Positions 12,506 through 25,361 of a stretch of DNA of 64,000 nucleotides are shown one piece after another. A model generated the notes under the pieces. The model did no database searches. It was not told the origin of the DNA and saw only the letters and a list, made by a program, of their open reading frames with translations. Numbering within the stretch: position 1 is the first letter of the stretch; every line of letters starts with the position of its first letter. Source of the stretch: Cunninghamella blakesleeana (taxonomy: Eukaryota > Mucoromycota > Mucoromycetes > Mucorales > Cunninghamellaceae); NCBI GenBank assembly GCA_017871115.1, contig JAFCIZ010000005.1:1302001-1366000 (forward strand), written 5' to 3'. The position numbers and the translations under genes are program-made.

Positions 12506-13505
12506 TGTATAAATAAAAGGATGATCATTATTTTCTATCTTTTTCTTTATCATCATTATATTTTCTTTTCTTTTTTTCTTTTTTTTTTATTATTATTGTT
12601 ATTATTATATTTACCGAGGTAGAAAGTCTTGAAGCTAATACCATTTCTAAATTTCCTTTTAAATTTAACAGTATAGGTAATAAAATGAACAACTCTGGTG
12701 TTTTAATAAAAACTTCCCAATGCTAAAAATAAAAATAAAGATAAATAAATAAAATAAATAAATAAATAAATCGATTTCCATATTGGTTTTAGTCTTTTGT
12801 TTTGTTTTTTTAGATAAATAATAATGAAGGTTTATATATATTACTTGATATTCATCTAATAATACACCAGCAATAATAAGACCAATAAGAGAAACAATTA
12901 AAGAAGGTAATGACTGTAAAAGAATAGGTAGGATAGGATTTAATAATTTCCATAACCGAGAATAAAGATGAAGTCCAATATATAAAATTTCAAAAAAAAA
13001 AGATAGTTCCATAATAAAGATGACGATTGATGTTTGTTTATACCATACATATAAAGATACATAAAAGAAAAAAAATGGAAAAAAAAGAGAAAGAAAAGAA
13101 AAAGAAAATAAGTTAAGGAGCTTTTTTTTATGCTTATTATTATCTTTTTTGTTTATATTATTAGGAGGTGTGATAATATGACAAATATAGTAAGTGAAGG
13201 GGGTTGCGTTTATAGTGAATAAGTGAATGAGTTTGTGTGGGTATGGGTTAAAAGGTATGTGTATGTATTATGTATAAAAAAGATACAATACCATTTTAAA
13301 GCGGAGTGACCATATCTTTTTATTATTATTATTATTACTATTATTATTTCATTTCGTACCTGATAAATTAAATCTTTAGCACTTGTATGTTGTATTGATT
13401 GCATGCCATCAGATAACAAGTTGCCTTCTTCTAACAAGGCTTCCATACTATCACGTTGTATTATATCTTTATCTTCATAGTCATTATCACTACTACTAGT
13501 ACTGC

Positions 13506-13536
<31 letters not shown>

Positions 13537-13662
13537 ACCTTTATTACTATTATTATTGTTCATACTGCTATTATTGTTATTATTGTTATCAGGAGGCTCG
13601 TCATCTTCGTTTATTTTTGTTGATAATTCAATATAATCATGTTTTGTAACAAATGGTGCCAT
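10974..13662 (-). CDS. SLC41/MgtE-family divalent cation (Mg2+) transporter
   Basis: Eight minus-strand exons: 13360-13662, 12845-12913, 12615-12722, 12156-12432, 11949-12041, 11387-11820, 11206-11294, 10974-11067, for 488 residues. Residues 1-101 are a soluble Asn/Ser-rich tail (runs of N and S). From about 102 the protein is membrane-embedded with two MgtE-like halves. Diagnostic family motifs are [17 protein letters not shown] in the first half and [16 protein letters not shown] in the second, the paired N-x-G-N/R-x-S signatures of SLC41. These proteins move Mg2+ (or other divalent ions) across plasma or organelle membranes. The first intron (446 bp) is long; the acceptor used (TTTTACAG) keeps frame, but an earlier exon 2 start upstream cannot be excluded. 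The 5' end faces the GNAT gene. Confidence 0.85.
12459..12505. repeat. (AAT)n microsatellite inside an intron
   Basis: About fifteen AAT units within the third intron of the SLC41-like gene. It creates a spurious poly-Asn open frame on the plus strand. Confidence 0.85.
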
Positions 13663-14581
13663 TTAAATATATAATTAAGCCAATAAAAAATAAATAAATA
13701 AATAAATATATTATATATAAAGAAAAAGATAAAAATAAAGGTGAAAGAAAAGAAGAAAGAGAAGGAAAAAAAAAGAGAGAGAAATAACTTTTTTCTCAAT
13801 CCGGTGTTTTAAAAAAATCTAAAAAAATTTAAGCCATGATGAAAATTTGTTACACATTTATATTTTTTTTATTTGAACTAAAAAAAATGGCTTTATTTAT
13901 TATGTATACCTACACATTATTATTTTTACTAAATACCTTAAAAATGTACGAGTGAGGCTTTTATTTATTCTATCTCTATCAAATGATGATGATTTACTAA
14001 GTAAAAAAATAAAATAAAGTTGATTTTCACCTGTGTAACTTAGATTCGGAGGATCAATATTTTGATTAAAATATAAAATATATAAAATAACGGAAGGAAA
14101 TATAATTGATTTTTATTGATTGGAAAAGTTTTAACTAATCTGATAAAAAGAATAGTACTAATATATATTTATATAATATTTCTATATAAACATTATCTAT
14201 AGATCTACCATTAAAAAGAACATCAAGAAGATTACTCTTATAATTTTTCTCTCGGCACGTGACGTATCAAGATTATCCAAATCTGTTATTATAATATATA
14301 TATATATAAATATATATAAGTATGTATAAAAAGTATCATAGTTAAAAAAAGAACGAAAAAAAAAAGTGCATGTACTTGCCCTGTTTCGGTTCAGTTTCAT
14401 ATTAATTTTTATTTTCTTAATTCAGTTGGCGATAAAAAAAAAAAAAACCAAGCGGATATTCAATTTAATTAAAAAAAAGTGTGTCATCATGATTTAATTT
14501 TTTTATTTCGAATAATTTTCTACCAAAATATAGATATATATTTTCATTTCCCTTTTTCCAACGTTCATTTTTTTAATAATA
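13663..14581. other. Divergent intergenic region
   Basis: Shared upstream DNA of the SLC41-like (-) and GNAT (+) genes, about 0.9 kb. AT-rich with A-runs and poly-purine tracts close to the SLC41 start. I see no distinct regulatory element; minus-strand open frames here are low-complexity Phe/Ile/Tyr and not credible. Confidence 0.5.
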
Positions 14582-15204
14582 ATGTATTCTAATCCTATAG
14601 TTCAAGCTGCTACTACAAAAGAAGATATAGATAAATGTATGGAAGTTAGAATTGCCGTCTTTGTTGATGAACAAAAATTCCCTTTACACACGGAAACTGA
14701 AGAGTAGGTGATATAAAAAGAAAAGTAAAAAGAAAGAAATAAACAAAAAAAAAAAAAACAGGCCAAATAATAATAATAACAACAATATTGATTTCTTATT
14801 CTTCTTATTTATATTACTATAGTGAGTATAATGACAACAGCGATTATTGGTTAGCAACTTGTGAAAAAACTTCAGTCGATGGTAAAACTACAGAAAGAGT
14901 TCCCGTAGGTACAGTTCGTTTGATCACTATTTCCGACAAAATCGCAAAATTAGGACGCTTAGCTGTTTTATCAGATTGTCGAGGAATGTACTTGGGAAGA
15001 CAACTAGTGCAAACTTTGATCAGCGATGCAGCAAATAGAGGCATGGTAGATGTGGTTATTCATTCTCAATATGAAAGACGTGGATTTTATGAAAAATTAG
15101 GATTTGTTATCGAAAAAGGGGACGAAGAAACATTTTTAGAAGACGATGCCCCTCATATTAGAATGTGGTTAAGAAACATTCATGAAAAAAAGGAATGGAA
15201 ATAA
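14582..15204 (+). CDS. GNAT-family N-acetyltransferase
   Basis: Two exons, 14582-14703 and 14823-15204, giving 167 residues. The donor splits codon GA|T, which avoids an in-frame TAG at the intron start. The N-terminal strand-helix (DIDKCMEVRIAVFVDEQKFP) is the typical GNAT motif C/D start seen in ElaA-like small acetyltransferases. Motif A, which binds acetyl-CoA, is clear in LGRLAVLSDCRGMYLGRQLV, with R/Q-x-x-G-x-G/L spacing. The C-terminal YERRGFYEKLGFV is the classic motif B strand-helix with the Tyr near the active site. The protein is a full-length single GNAT domain, probably soluble. Substrate cannot be read from sequence; small-molecule amine or protein N-acetylation are both possible. 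Confidence 0.85.
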
Positions 15205-17287
15205 TTAAAAATAGAGATGGTACCTAGTTGTTTGATTACTGTAAAATTATATTTATATGTATATCTATATATCCCTTTTTAGAAAATAAAAATTAAACAA
15301 ATAAAATTTAGCGCAATAGATATATAAAGAAAAAGATAATTTTAATATTCGAGATGATATATTGTATGAAAGCGGAAGAAAGTTGAGTTATCCACTTTTG
15401 ATATTCACACAATCCATTTTAATAAATACATTTATTAATCTATCAATTATATATTACATAATAGCTTGACTTGTTTAAATATTTTTAAATTATTATAATA
15501 CACCCTACATATGATTTATGCATAAAAGTAAAGATGAACAAAGGTAAGCAAGCATGAAAAAGATAAATAGTAGGAGTTTGAATGATGCTTTTTTTTTTAA
15601 AAAAAAAAAAAAAAAAAAAAGGTCAGATATAGTTGTACAATGTAAAATAGAAATGCTACAAAAATAGCCCCCTCCCAAGATAAATGATGACCATACCAAA
15701 ATAAAATAAAATAAAAACTTTGCTTGATTCATCATTAGTTAGTTTGTTATATAAAAGTAACATTATTTACTATGCTATTAAAAATTATAAAATATTTACA
15801 AAGAAAAAAATATGTATTTATAAACCACTGTTGTGGTTTTAAATCGTTGAAATATTTATAATATAATGCCAAAATAAATTAATTTAAAAACAAATACAAA
15901 GTATACAAGTCATTTTTTCTGATCTTATTGCCATACGTGTATTGTTTTTTAAAAACCTTATAATATTCATTTACAAGTAAAAATCTATAACAATATAGAG
16001 TTACCTATATTTTGAATAACCATGTTTATGATGTCTATATGTTGTAATATTACTAGTTTTAATTCATTATCTAAAATGCAACTTAATTTGTATTTATAAT
16101 TCGTATAGTATATAGTACTTCAACTTTTATGGCATCTCAAATATTTCCACAGGCAATAGTTGGAAGTTGGCTCGAAGTAATAAAGAATTATTCGTCAATA
16201 AAAGAGTTATCTTTATTGATAGATTGTTGCTACCAAAACTAAAACTAGTATAGAATAATATTATTGACACTATTATTGTAGTAAAAATTAAAATCGTGGA
16301 TAATGCTATTATTTAATCTATATATTCGTATAGTCGTTCCCATTTCTTATAATCTAATGATGGTAACTTATTTATATAAACTAATCGTCGAGGTTTTAAT
16401 AGCATTATTATTCACTGACAACTATTGTCAATAATAATCGAGTATATCCATGTATTTTTATTGTCTTGAAGTTTCAAAAAGTAGATATGAACATTCATTG
16501 AGAAAACAGACTGTTATAAACCATCTCTACTGTTAAATAGATTAATACATCATATAGAAACACCGCTACTGTTGTTTATAGGATATTTTTTATAAAAAGC
16601 TAAACATAAATGGCAAATACTAAAACTCATTTATAAAGTTTGAATAAAAAAGACAATGAGGGTACTTTATTATTTTATTTTATTGTATCAATTTTACAAA
16701 CTAGCAATTTTTTTTTTAAAAAACCATTATTCATGTGACCTAGTTCATCCACTAACTGTTCCGTTTAAAAAAAAAAAATTAATTATTATTATTAGTACTT
16801 TAGTAACATAATTAAAATTATAATAATTACTTAATATGTTTAGATGATGAAAAGATACCAAAGTATGCAAACAGACTAATATTATATATATGTAATTTTA
16901 CAACAATTATTATAAAATATTTATATAATTGTACTCTTTTTTTTTAAAAAAAAAAAAAAGGTCCTAAGGTACATATGCTTCATATTTAAAAAGAAACAAT
17001 TTTGATTATAAACACAATGAAAGTATACCTGACGTCATTTTGATAATATTCTCCCTTCTTTTTCCTTCATTGATATTACTAAGGAATCACTCTTTGAATA
17101 CAAAAAAATATATCAATATATATGGTGATATAGATGATTGAAAAAAATGACTTTCATACAATCAAAATAACTAATATAAAAAGTAGTCTTATTTTAAAAG
17201 AAAGAAAAAAAAAGTACACATATTCCCATTACAATATTTTTAAATAAACAAATACATAATTTTTATTAATTCAGAAAAACAAATAAA
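15205..17287. other. Long intergenic region, nothing recognised
   Basis: About 2.1 kb between convergent GNAT and dioxygenase genes. Two T-run/A-run junctions (about 15588-15620 and 16938-16962) stand out; otherwise AT-rich sequence broken by stops in all frames. Confidence 0.55.
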
Positions 17288-17854
17288 CTATTGGTTTTCT
17301 TCCAATTTTTTCTTACGAGCTTCTTCCAAAGCTTCCTTTCTTGTTTTACTGTTAGGGTCAAAGAATGGGCGTTCTGCCATAGGTGTGGTTCTCCAACCAT
17401 GTCTGGCACCAATGTCTAAGTAATCAAAGATAGGATTGTCTAATAATAATAATCAACAATAATAAAATTAGTCATGGATCGATTGATTAATTTATATATT
17501 TATAAATGTACATTAAACATATACTTACGATGTGTGATACGATTGTCCCAAACGGCAACAGTGTTTACTAAATGGAAAAAAAATAATATTCAAGTCAATA
17601 TACTTTGAATTATAATAAAATGACTATTATTACTACATTATTTTTATATATTTACCTTCCCACTTTAATCGAACATGGAAATCATAACCACCATAGATAT
17701 GATCATATAAAAGTTTTAAAATAGCGTCTGATTCGTGTTTTTGTAAACCAACAATGCGTTTTGTGAATAAAGGTTGAATATATAATGATTTCCATCCAGT
17801 AACAGGGTGAGTACTAAATAAAAGAAAATAAAAAATAGCACGATAAGTATTTTG

Positions 17855-17900
<46 letters not shown>

Positions 17901-18997
17901 ATCATTTACCGAACAAGAGGGTGAGTTGTTTCAACATGTTCTCGGCGATTAACATGGCCATTACGATGAGCTTCATCAAATTGGAATTGACCACTGTGTA
18001 CAGCTTCTAAACCTTCTAAGAATTTTTGGAAAGTAGGTGATAAACGATCAAAAGCGGAATATCCTCTATATAAAAAAAAATAAAGATGTTTTAATTTTTT
18101 TTAAAATAATAAAAATAATTATAATACAATCCAATTCTATTCAACTTACGAAGCCCATAAAGTATCACCACCTACAGGAGGAACAACGTCCATTTTAAGT
18201 AATGTAATACCAGCTGGTTGTTTTTCATAAGATACATCAGTGTGCCATCCATCAGCAGCACTATTTTCATATTCTTTTCTTGGTGATCTATTTTTATTAA
18301 TAAGATTAAAATAAATAGATACAATATGTAAATATTTCTAATATATGTAAATATAAATATATAAATATAAACATATTATATACCTTACTTTTCATCAAAA
18401 TAAACAACATGAACATGAGGATAACCAGGAGGATGGCCATAAGTAGCATGAATATGACTATTGTTATTTAAAAAAATGAAATAAAAAAAATGAGAAAACA
18501 CTTTTCGATCATTCTATTTCTTTAATTTTTTTAAATATATATTTCTACTTTACAGAGGACCAAAAGATTGAGCAAATTCCAAACCTTGGTCGACATTAAT
18601 ATCTTGATCTCTAAAGAATAAAACCCCACGTTCAGCAACTAAAAGTGCCAAATCATCTTTTTGTTGCTCAGTCAACTGAGATAATTGAAGACCTCTAATT
18701 TCTGTACCAATATGAGGTGTCACATCAAAAACACTTTCAGCATTATCATAAATAGAGGCCTTTTTAGGATCACCACGAACACCACGATCAAAATGTTCAA
18801 AAGGTTCTATTTCAGGATACTAAAATGAAAAAGAAATATTAGTAAATAAACTAAATGAGAAACCAATGTTCTATTTATTTATTTTTTACCTTAGTATCAG
18901 GGTATACGAGGTAACGTCCTTTTTCTTTGGCAAGCTTTTGAAGATCAAGACCTTTGACGGTATTAGTAAGTTCATCAACAGTAACGTTTGGAGCCAT
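17288..18997 (-). CDS. TauD/TfdA-family Fe(II)/2-oxoglutarate dioxygenase (sulfonate/taurine type)
   Basis: Eight minus-strand exons: 18890-18997, 18554-18819, 18389-18457, 18150-18287, 17910-18065, 17656-17813, 17529-17567, 17288-17439, encoding 361 residues. The Fe(II) facial triad is visible: HxD in DGWHTDVSYE (about residues 162 and 164) and the distal His in WDNRITHH (about 311-312). The 2-oxoglutarate-binding Arg is in the GARHGWRTT segment shortly after. Other family blocks are VLFFRDQDI, GGDTLWAS and THPVTGWKSLYI. Length and motifs fit fungal Jlp1-like sulfonate dioxygenases, which hydroxylate sulfonates so that sulfite is released for sulfur supply; they require O2. Related members act on 2,4-D or other acids, so substrate is inferred. 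No signal peptide; cytosolic. Confidence 0.9.
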
Positions 18998-19984
18998 TTT
19001 AGTATAAATAAAAAGTTTTTTTTTAAAAAAAAAAGAATAAATAAATAAGCGAGTAATAAAAGTAAAAGAAAAAGATACAAGAAACTAATTCTATTTTTTT
19101 TTTTTATATCTTTCATTTTTTTTTCTTTTTTCTATTTTTTTTTAATGATAGAAACATTAGGCCTATTACCTCCATAATCGCGCAATTGATAAACGACTGG
19201 ATTTATTTTTCCCCATACATTATAAAAGGTGTAACAAAAATGATTTTATGCATTAACAAGTGGGCCAGTCAAAAATAGTCGGAAATTGAATAAATTGGAG
19301 GGTAAACCATAGTAAAGCCTTAAAATAATGTCAATTTAAATAAGGATGTCGCCATTTTTAACTAATGAGAAAAAAATAATAATAAAAACTTTATCGTTAC
19401 TATTTAGTGTTATTAATAATATTATTATTTTTTATATTATTTGTGTTGTCATATTACTCTTACTTACTTTTTCTCAAATGACGAATCTTCTTAAAAATTT
19501 ATCTTGATCACGATTTTTTTTTCTTCCATTTTGCCATTTTATATAATCAAAAAAAAAAAAAAAGATAATCTATAGATTTATATAAAAGAATAATGATGAT
19601 ATGTAAAAAAAAATTATCAGATTATCATATGTTAAAGTAGCCTTATTAGCTACGTTTTTTTTTTTTATTCTGTTTCATATAGTTTATAGATATTCTACTT
19701 TTTAACTATGAGAAAAATAATAATAATTTACAACCATTCATTTATTCTATAAACAGAAATTTTTTTTAAAAAAAATCCATTTCTATTAATACTACCATTT
19801 TTACTACTTGTGTATATATATATTAATCATTTTTACTAAATAAATAAATAAATAATAATATGGGGAAAGGAACGAATAAAATGATAAATTAATTGATTTT
19901 TTTTAAAAAAAAAAGTGGAATTAAAAATGAGTATATTCTATTAGTACGATATATATATATAATAAAAAGGATTTCCATTTGTCT
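18998..19984. other. Intergenic, AT-rich
   Basis: Upstream DNA of the dioxygenase gene and downstream DNA of the CDF transporter gene, both minus strand. Poly-purine tracts lie just upstream of the dioxygenase ATG; no other feature recognised. Confidence 0.5.
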
Positions 19985-20320
19985 CTATATACCGCCAAAA
20001 CCAACATCATTAACTACACGTCTGTGTTCTACTTCATGATCCGCATTATAATCCAAATGAACAAAGGCTCTTTCAACATTATCCATCATTTCCAATGCAT
20101 CTTGAAGTGCTTCCCCAACATCATGAGCTTCGTGAAGAGGGCATTCAGGTGGTAAAATAATATCAATTTCTGCTAAAAGTCGATCTCCATTATAATATGC
20201 CCGAACTGTATCCACTGCTGTGATTTTTGGTGAAAATCTATAGATAAAGTATGTAAGTTGCTTGATATCATCTGCACTTGCTGCTTGTCCCGTTAATCGA
20301 CGAATATTTTCTAATATTTA

Positions 20321-20360
<40 letters not shown>

Positions 20361-21994
20361 ATAATAAGTAATAGTAATATTAGCGAATCATCTTATCTAT
20401 GCATATTCACACATACTCTCTATTTGTCTCTTTTTCTTTCTCACACACATACGCATACACATATATAAAATTTCATCCACCATTAAAAATTATTTAACTA
20501 TATATATATATTTTATGCACATATGTTACCTAAAAGTACTACCATCCATTCCCAAATGATATATACTGATAATATAATAGCACCTACAGGATCTAACCAA
20601 GGTGCCTTGGCCCAGATACCTTATTATTATTGTGGATAGAAAAAAAAAAGAAAAAATGAAATAAATATTAATATAATATTTATTCATCCATTTTTTTTAA
20701 TTAATGATGTAAATAATATTATCATCATCATTATTATTATTATTTAAAAAAAAAAAAGTTTACCAACAACAGGGAAAATTGTACTAGCAATACTAAATAT
20801 AACATCGTTTTCATGATCTTGAGCCAAAGCTTCAACACTAGAACTTCCTTTTATAGTAGCACACCAAAACCATAAAACTGCTTTAATGATAATATTAACA
20901 CCTAATAATATGAGAGCCCCTGTACTAAGATCTAACTCTTCACTAGCTTTTGTTGGATCACTTAATCGTTGTAAAGAACTCATTAATACTTGAGAAAAGG
21001 ATGTTGTAATAATAACTGCAAAGACAACAATACCTAAAGGCTCCATACGAGACTAATATAAATAATATAAAAATAAAAATAATAAAAAAGGAGAGATTAA
21101 GTGAGCGGGGAGAAGAGACCGATTGAATTAATATATTGTCATTATAATTATTAATCTTGCTATTTCTTATCTGATCGTCAGAAAAAATAAAGTGAAAAAA
21201 AACCATATATATAAATATTTACCTTTCCAACAGGGTATGTATAATAATCTTTTTGTCGAATAATCCTAACAGTAAAAAAGATGATTGCATTACTAACAAT
21301 ATCTAAAAAGCTTTCAAAAGCAGAAGCCAAAATAGCCATGGAACCAGAAAATAAAGCTAAAAACACTTTTGTAGCAAACAAAGCAATATTTGCTAAAAAG
21401 GATAAATTGATAGCTAAATGAATCATCCATAAAGAAGACCGTTTTTCATTATAATCCCCCGCTTCATTTATTGTTATATTATCGCTGTTATTTAATAAAG
21501 GTGTATTTTCATTCACATTGGTGTTATTGTTATGGATAGATAAAGATTTTATTGATTTTGGATTTTCCTCATCGTTGACTTGTAGTTGATTAATATACCG
21601 ATTATATTCTGAAGGAGTGATTCCGTTTTTGAGAGCTTCAATAATACGATCCACTTCTAAAAACCGATCAATCATATTATTTTGATCCTATAAAATAAAT
21701 AAAATAAATACAAATAACATATCATTTTTTGATTAGATCTGAAGTGAAAAAACAGCAACGACAACAGCAACAATAATAGTAATAAAAGGAGGATCGTATA
21801 TTGTTCATATTTTATATATATACCTGATAAAATCGTTTAATTTTTTTGTTTGATATAGTAGCTAATTGTTCATCTGAAACACGTAAAGAATTAAAATGGA
21901 CAGGTGGTGGTAAAGCTGATGCTGCTAAAGATATAATACCTTTTTGACAAGATTTACGTCGTACCATTGGTTGAGCTGTTGGTGTCAAAGACAT
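19985..21994 (-). CDS. Cation diffusion facilitator (CDF) metal transporter, Mn/Fe-type
   Basis: Five minus-strand exons: 21824-21994, 21223-21687, 20764-21052, 20530-20619, 19985-20310, giving 446 residues. A soluble N-terminal region of about 150 residues is followed by transmembrane segments and a C-terminal cytoplasmic domain. The TM2 site reads ASAFESFLDIVSN and the TM5 site reads ALAQDHENDVIFS. The D-x-x-x-D type pattern in TM5 (rather than HxxxD) is typical of Mn/Fe rather than Zn CDF proteins. The C-terminal domain (ENIRRLTGQAAS...VDTVRAYYNGDRLLAEIDI...HLDYNADHEVEH) is the usual metal-regulated dimerisation domain. Such transporters export Mn2+ or Fe2+ from cytosol to organelle or outside using proton antiport. 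TM2 has E in place of the more common first D, which I flag as a family variant. Confidence 0.88.
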
Positions 21995-22804
21995 CTCTTT
22001 TTTCTTTATTCTCTATTTCTTATTACAAATAAAAAATGAATAAAAGGGAAAAAGGAGGAAAAAAGTTGGAAGAAAAGGAGAGATAAAAAAAAAAATTTTT
22101 TACACTCTTTTGAAAAAAAAAAAATCTTAGATAAAGCTGAATTTAAATTAAAAATTGTTTTTATTGACAAAAAAGGAAATTGACGTTAAAGTTTTGGTTG
22201 ACATTTTCATTTTTATTTTTATATGAAAAACTATATACATAGCTCTTTAAGAATAGAACAGAATATTGTTAATTTTTTACTAAATATAATTATATATATT
22301 GTTATATGTACATTATTATATATATTTCATTGATTACGTTTTTACAATTTATTTTCCTCGTCGTATTATGCATAAACAGAGTTTATTACGCACTGCATCT
22401 TGATTTTATTATTATTTTCATACGACTTATTACGTATGTACTACATTATTAATATAAGGTTTAAAGTTACACCTATTACCTTAATAGCTAATAAGTTTGT
22501 TAATATGCTATGTATTATTCAATTACTGTTTTTTCATTGATCATCTTTTTTCTAAAAAATAATACTATGAAGTTTGGTAACTGTTGCTTATTAACTTTAA
22601 ATTTAAACCAAAAATTTCTTTATACAAACACATAAACTTTATTTTCCTTTCCTTTTTATATTTTTATATATAAAAATATATATAAAAATAGTGAGTGATC
22701 GTAAATGTAAAGTCGAAATATGATTTTATTTAGAGAATAATAGTATGCTTTTTTTTTAAAAAAATAAATAAAAGATATAATAAATAAACTTGATGCGTAA
22801 ACCC
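21995..22804. other. Intergenic, AT-rich
   Basis: Upstream of the CDF gene and downstream of the paraoxonase-like gene. A-runs and TA runs only. Confidence 0.5.
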
Positions 22805-24367
22805 TTAGGCATCACAGATCAATATACCATTATCATATAAAGAAGAAATTACTAATTTTTGATGATGATAGTCTAAGGCACCAGCGGATGAAGCAGCATA
22901 ATAATGCCCATCATCACTAAATAACGTTTTTAAATTGTGTTTATTTTCTTTAGTAGATGAGGATGGTGGAGAAGAAAGATCCCAAAGAGCGACAAGAGAA
23001 GAAGCTCTTACAAGGTTAGGATCAGATCGGTCTTTAGCGAAGGCAAATTTCATAAAATCAAGCCCTTTAGGGTGACCAGCGATGACTAATTGGTTTTTTG
23101 AGGGTACATAGTCAAGATTATCCACTGCCATATTTACATTAATTTTTTGAATAAATTGTAAGTGAACCATCTCTTTAGGGTCGGTAGTGAGAGGATTTAA
23201 GGTTAACTTGTATTGCTTCACACGTAATTTATTGGTTTCTGCTACAAATAAAAGAGAATCATTTCCACTTACACCATTAGCAAAGGCAAGGTCCTGAAGA
23301 ACAGGAACCACTTGATCATGACGTGCATCATAAAACATCACATTAGAAATAGGTAAAATAGCTGTGTTTTCAATTAATTTGAGAACTTTGTGTTGGTAAT
23401 AATGGTCATTGGAAAAGAAAAAGGAAGGAGTACTGCCATCAGCACTATACCATTGGGGGTCCTTTATAAGATGAAGCGCATTTGGATTATAAATATTTTC
23501 ATGTTGAAGTGTCTTTTTATGTACTAAAATAGGTTCATTATCATTATCGTTATCGTTATTCTTGTTTTGAATGGAAAAAACTTCGATAGTAGGAATAGTG
23601 GATCCAGGTTCAATTGGTAAATTAATAGCTAAAAGTACGCCTTTTTCATCATCAGCAGATATACCAATTGGATGGAAATTATCAAGTTTTAAATCTTTAG
23701 TTAAAGCAGTAAGTTTAGGAGGGTCCTAAAAATAATAATAATAAAAAGAAACGAAAGTGGCAACATTAATCTCTCTAACTTATACAATATCATCACTTAT
23801 TAATGAATATATATAATTATATATATATATATATATATTTAATCTTTATCTTTATCTTACAATGGTGTAATCAATTCGCCAAATATTACCAGGTGGAATT
23901 GCTTCATTAGGTTCGTAGTAATTATAATCAAGCACTTTATTAATTTTTTCACGTGAAGGATCACAAGACGCATAAGCAATATTATTGATCAATATAACAT
24001 CTTCACAATAAGAAAGTTCACCGGTAGGAGCTATAAAAATAATAAGAATAAGAATATGTAAAAAAATACTTGACAATTAAATATCTATATACATTATCCT
24101 TTTATATTATTTACTTACAATTTATTTTGGTACAGGTTTCCTTTCCAATAGACTCAATAGTTTTATTGATACCTGAAAGACTAATTAAGAAATCTATATA
24201 AATATATATATATATATAAAGATATTAATAAATGAATATAAGCGCGTACATATCAATTAATAATTTAGTTTTATTAAATAAAAACTGTACAAGTTCTTAC
24301 AAAGTGGATAAAGCAATATGGAAAGGATACCAATAGTAATCCATAAACGATCAGAACTTTTTGCCAT
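22805..24367 (-). CDS. Membrane-anchored beta-propeller hydrolase-like protein (paraoxonase/SMP-30 type)
   Basis: Four minus-strand exons: 24301-24367, 24119-24172, 23861-24030, 22805-23725, total 403 residues. Residues about 7-21 (LWITIGILSILLY) form a single N-terminal hydrophobic segment, so the protein is probably a type II membrane or secreted protein. The rest has features of six-bladed propeller esterases: SPTGELSYCEDVI (a cysteine as in paraoxonases), FHPIGISADDE, ANGVSGNDSLLFVAETN, and DNLDYVPSKNQLVIAGHP. The N/D residues in these blocks correspond to calcium-ligand positions in the PON/SMP-30 fold, though I cannot verify each one. Known relatives hydrolyse lactones or organophosphate esters. 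Substrate here is unknown. The 4-base tandem acceptor in intron 1 was chosen because only CAG|GT keeps frame. Confidence 0.65.
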
Positions 24368-25361
24368 ATTATATATATATATATATATATATTATGTTTT
24401 TTTTAAAAAAGTAATAGAGAGAGAAAAGAGAAACAAAAAAGGGCGAGAAAAAAAAAGATAAAGAAATATTAAATAAACTCAGCTTTCCTGATTTGTACAT
24501 TTTTTTTAGAGAAAATGAAAGGAATCCATTGTGAAAATAATGATAATGCTATTTAAACATTTTTCATTATTAATATATATTATTTTTAAATAAGAAAATA
24601 ACAATATATAACTACACAAGTATTTCATTTAAATATTTTATACTAATATTTAACTATATATTAGTAGTAATTTGTACGATATATATTCGAAAAATTTCAT
24701 CCATTTAATACTCGAATTGCTGATAAAACTAAAATAATACACATTTTTGGCCAAAGCTTATCCTTTTGGTTAATATTTTTCTATTTATTTATTTTAAAAA
24801 AAAGAAACACTTGCAAACTATTATCTGAATAAATTTAAATATATAAAACAATGATTGTTTAATACTATTTTGCTGATTAAAGAATTTTTTTTAATTTTTA
24901 ATTTTAATAAACCATAATCTTTTTATGATACATAGATCATAGCTAACAAAAAACGTAAAATAAATGCAAGAGAAAGGTTGATATTCTGTAATTATAGATC
25001 TTTTTCTCTTTTTTAATTTTTCAGTACATCTATTCTATTTTATTGTTTTGTGATGAATAGAATTGAAAATCTTTGTATACATATACATATATATACATAT
25101 ATATATATGTTTGTTTATTAAAAAAATAAAAATATAAAGTCTATGAAATTGAAGAATTTCTATCTATAGACATATAAAGAATATAAAAGTTGACAAGAAT
25201 AAATAAGCATGATTGGTAAAAGTTTTAGCGCCGCATTTATATAATTTTTTGACTAATTGAAAATCCCACCTTTTTTTAAAAATTTCTTGCCTTTTTAAAT
25301 CCTTACCTTTTTCCTTTTTCTTTTTTTTTTAACTCAACTTTTATTATTATTTTTTATTATC
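24368..25361. other. Divergent intergenic region
   Basis: Shared upstream region of the paraoxonase-like (-) and thioesterase-like (+) genes. AT-rich with TA microsatellite just upstream of the minus-strand ATG; no recognised site. Confidence 0.5.

Noticed and set aside
12428..12622. Plus-strand poly-Asn open frame
   Set aside because: AAT microsatellite within an intron of the SLC41-like gene on the other strand.
13014..13120. Earlier start of exon 2 of the SLC41-like gene
   Set aside because: It would translate a pyrimidine tract as a Phe/Ser run; the acceptor at 12914 has a good TTTTACAG and keeps phase. Not fully excluded.
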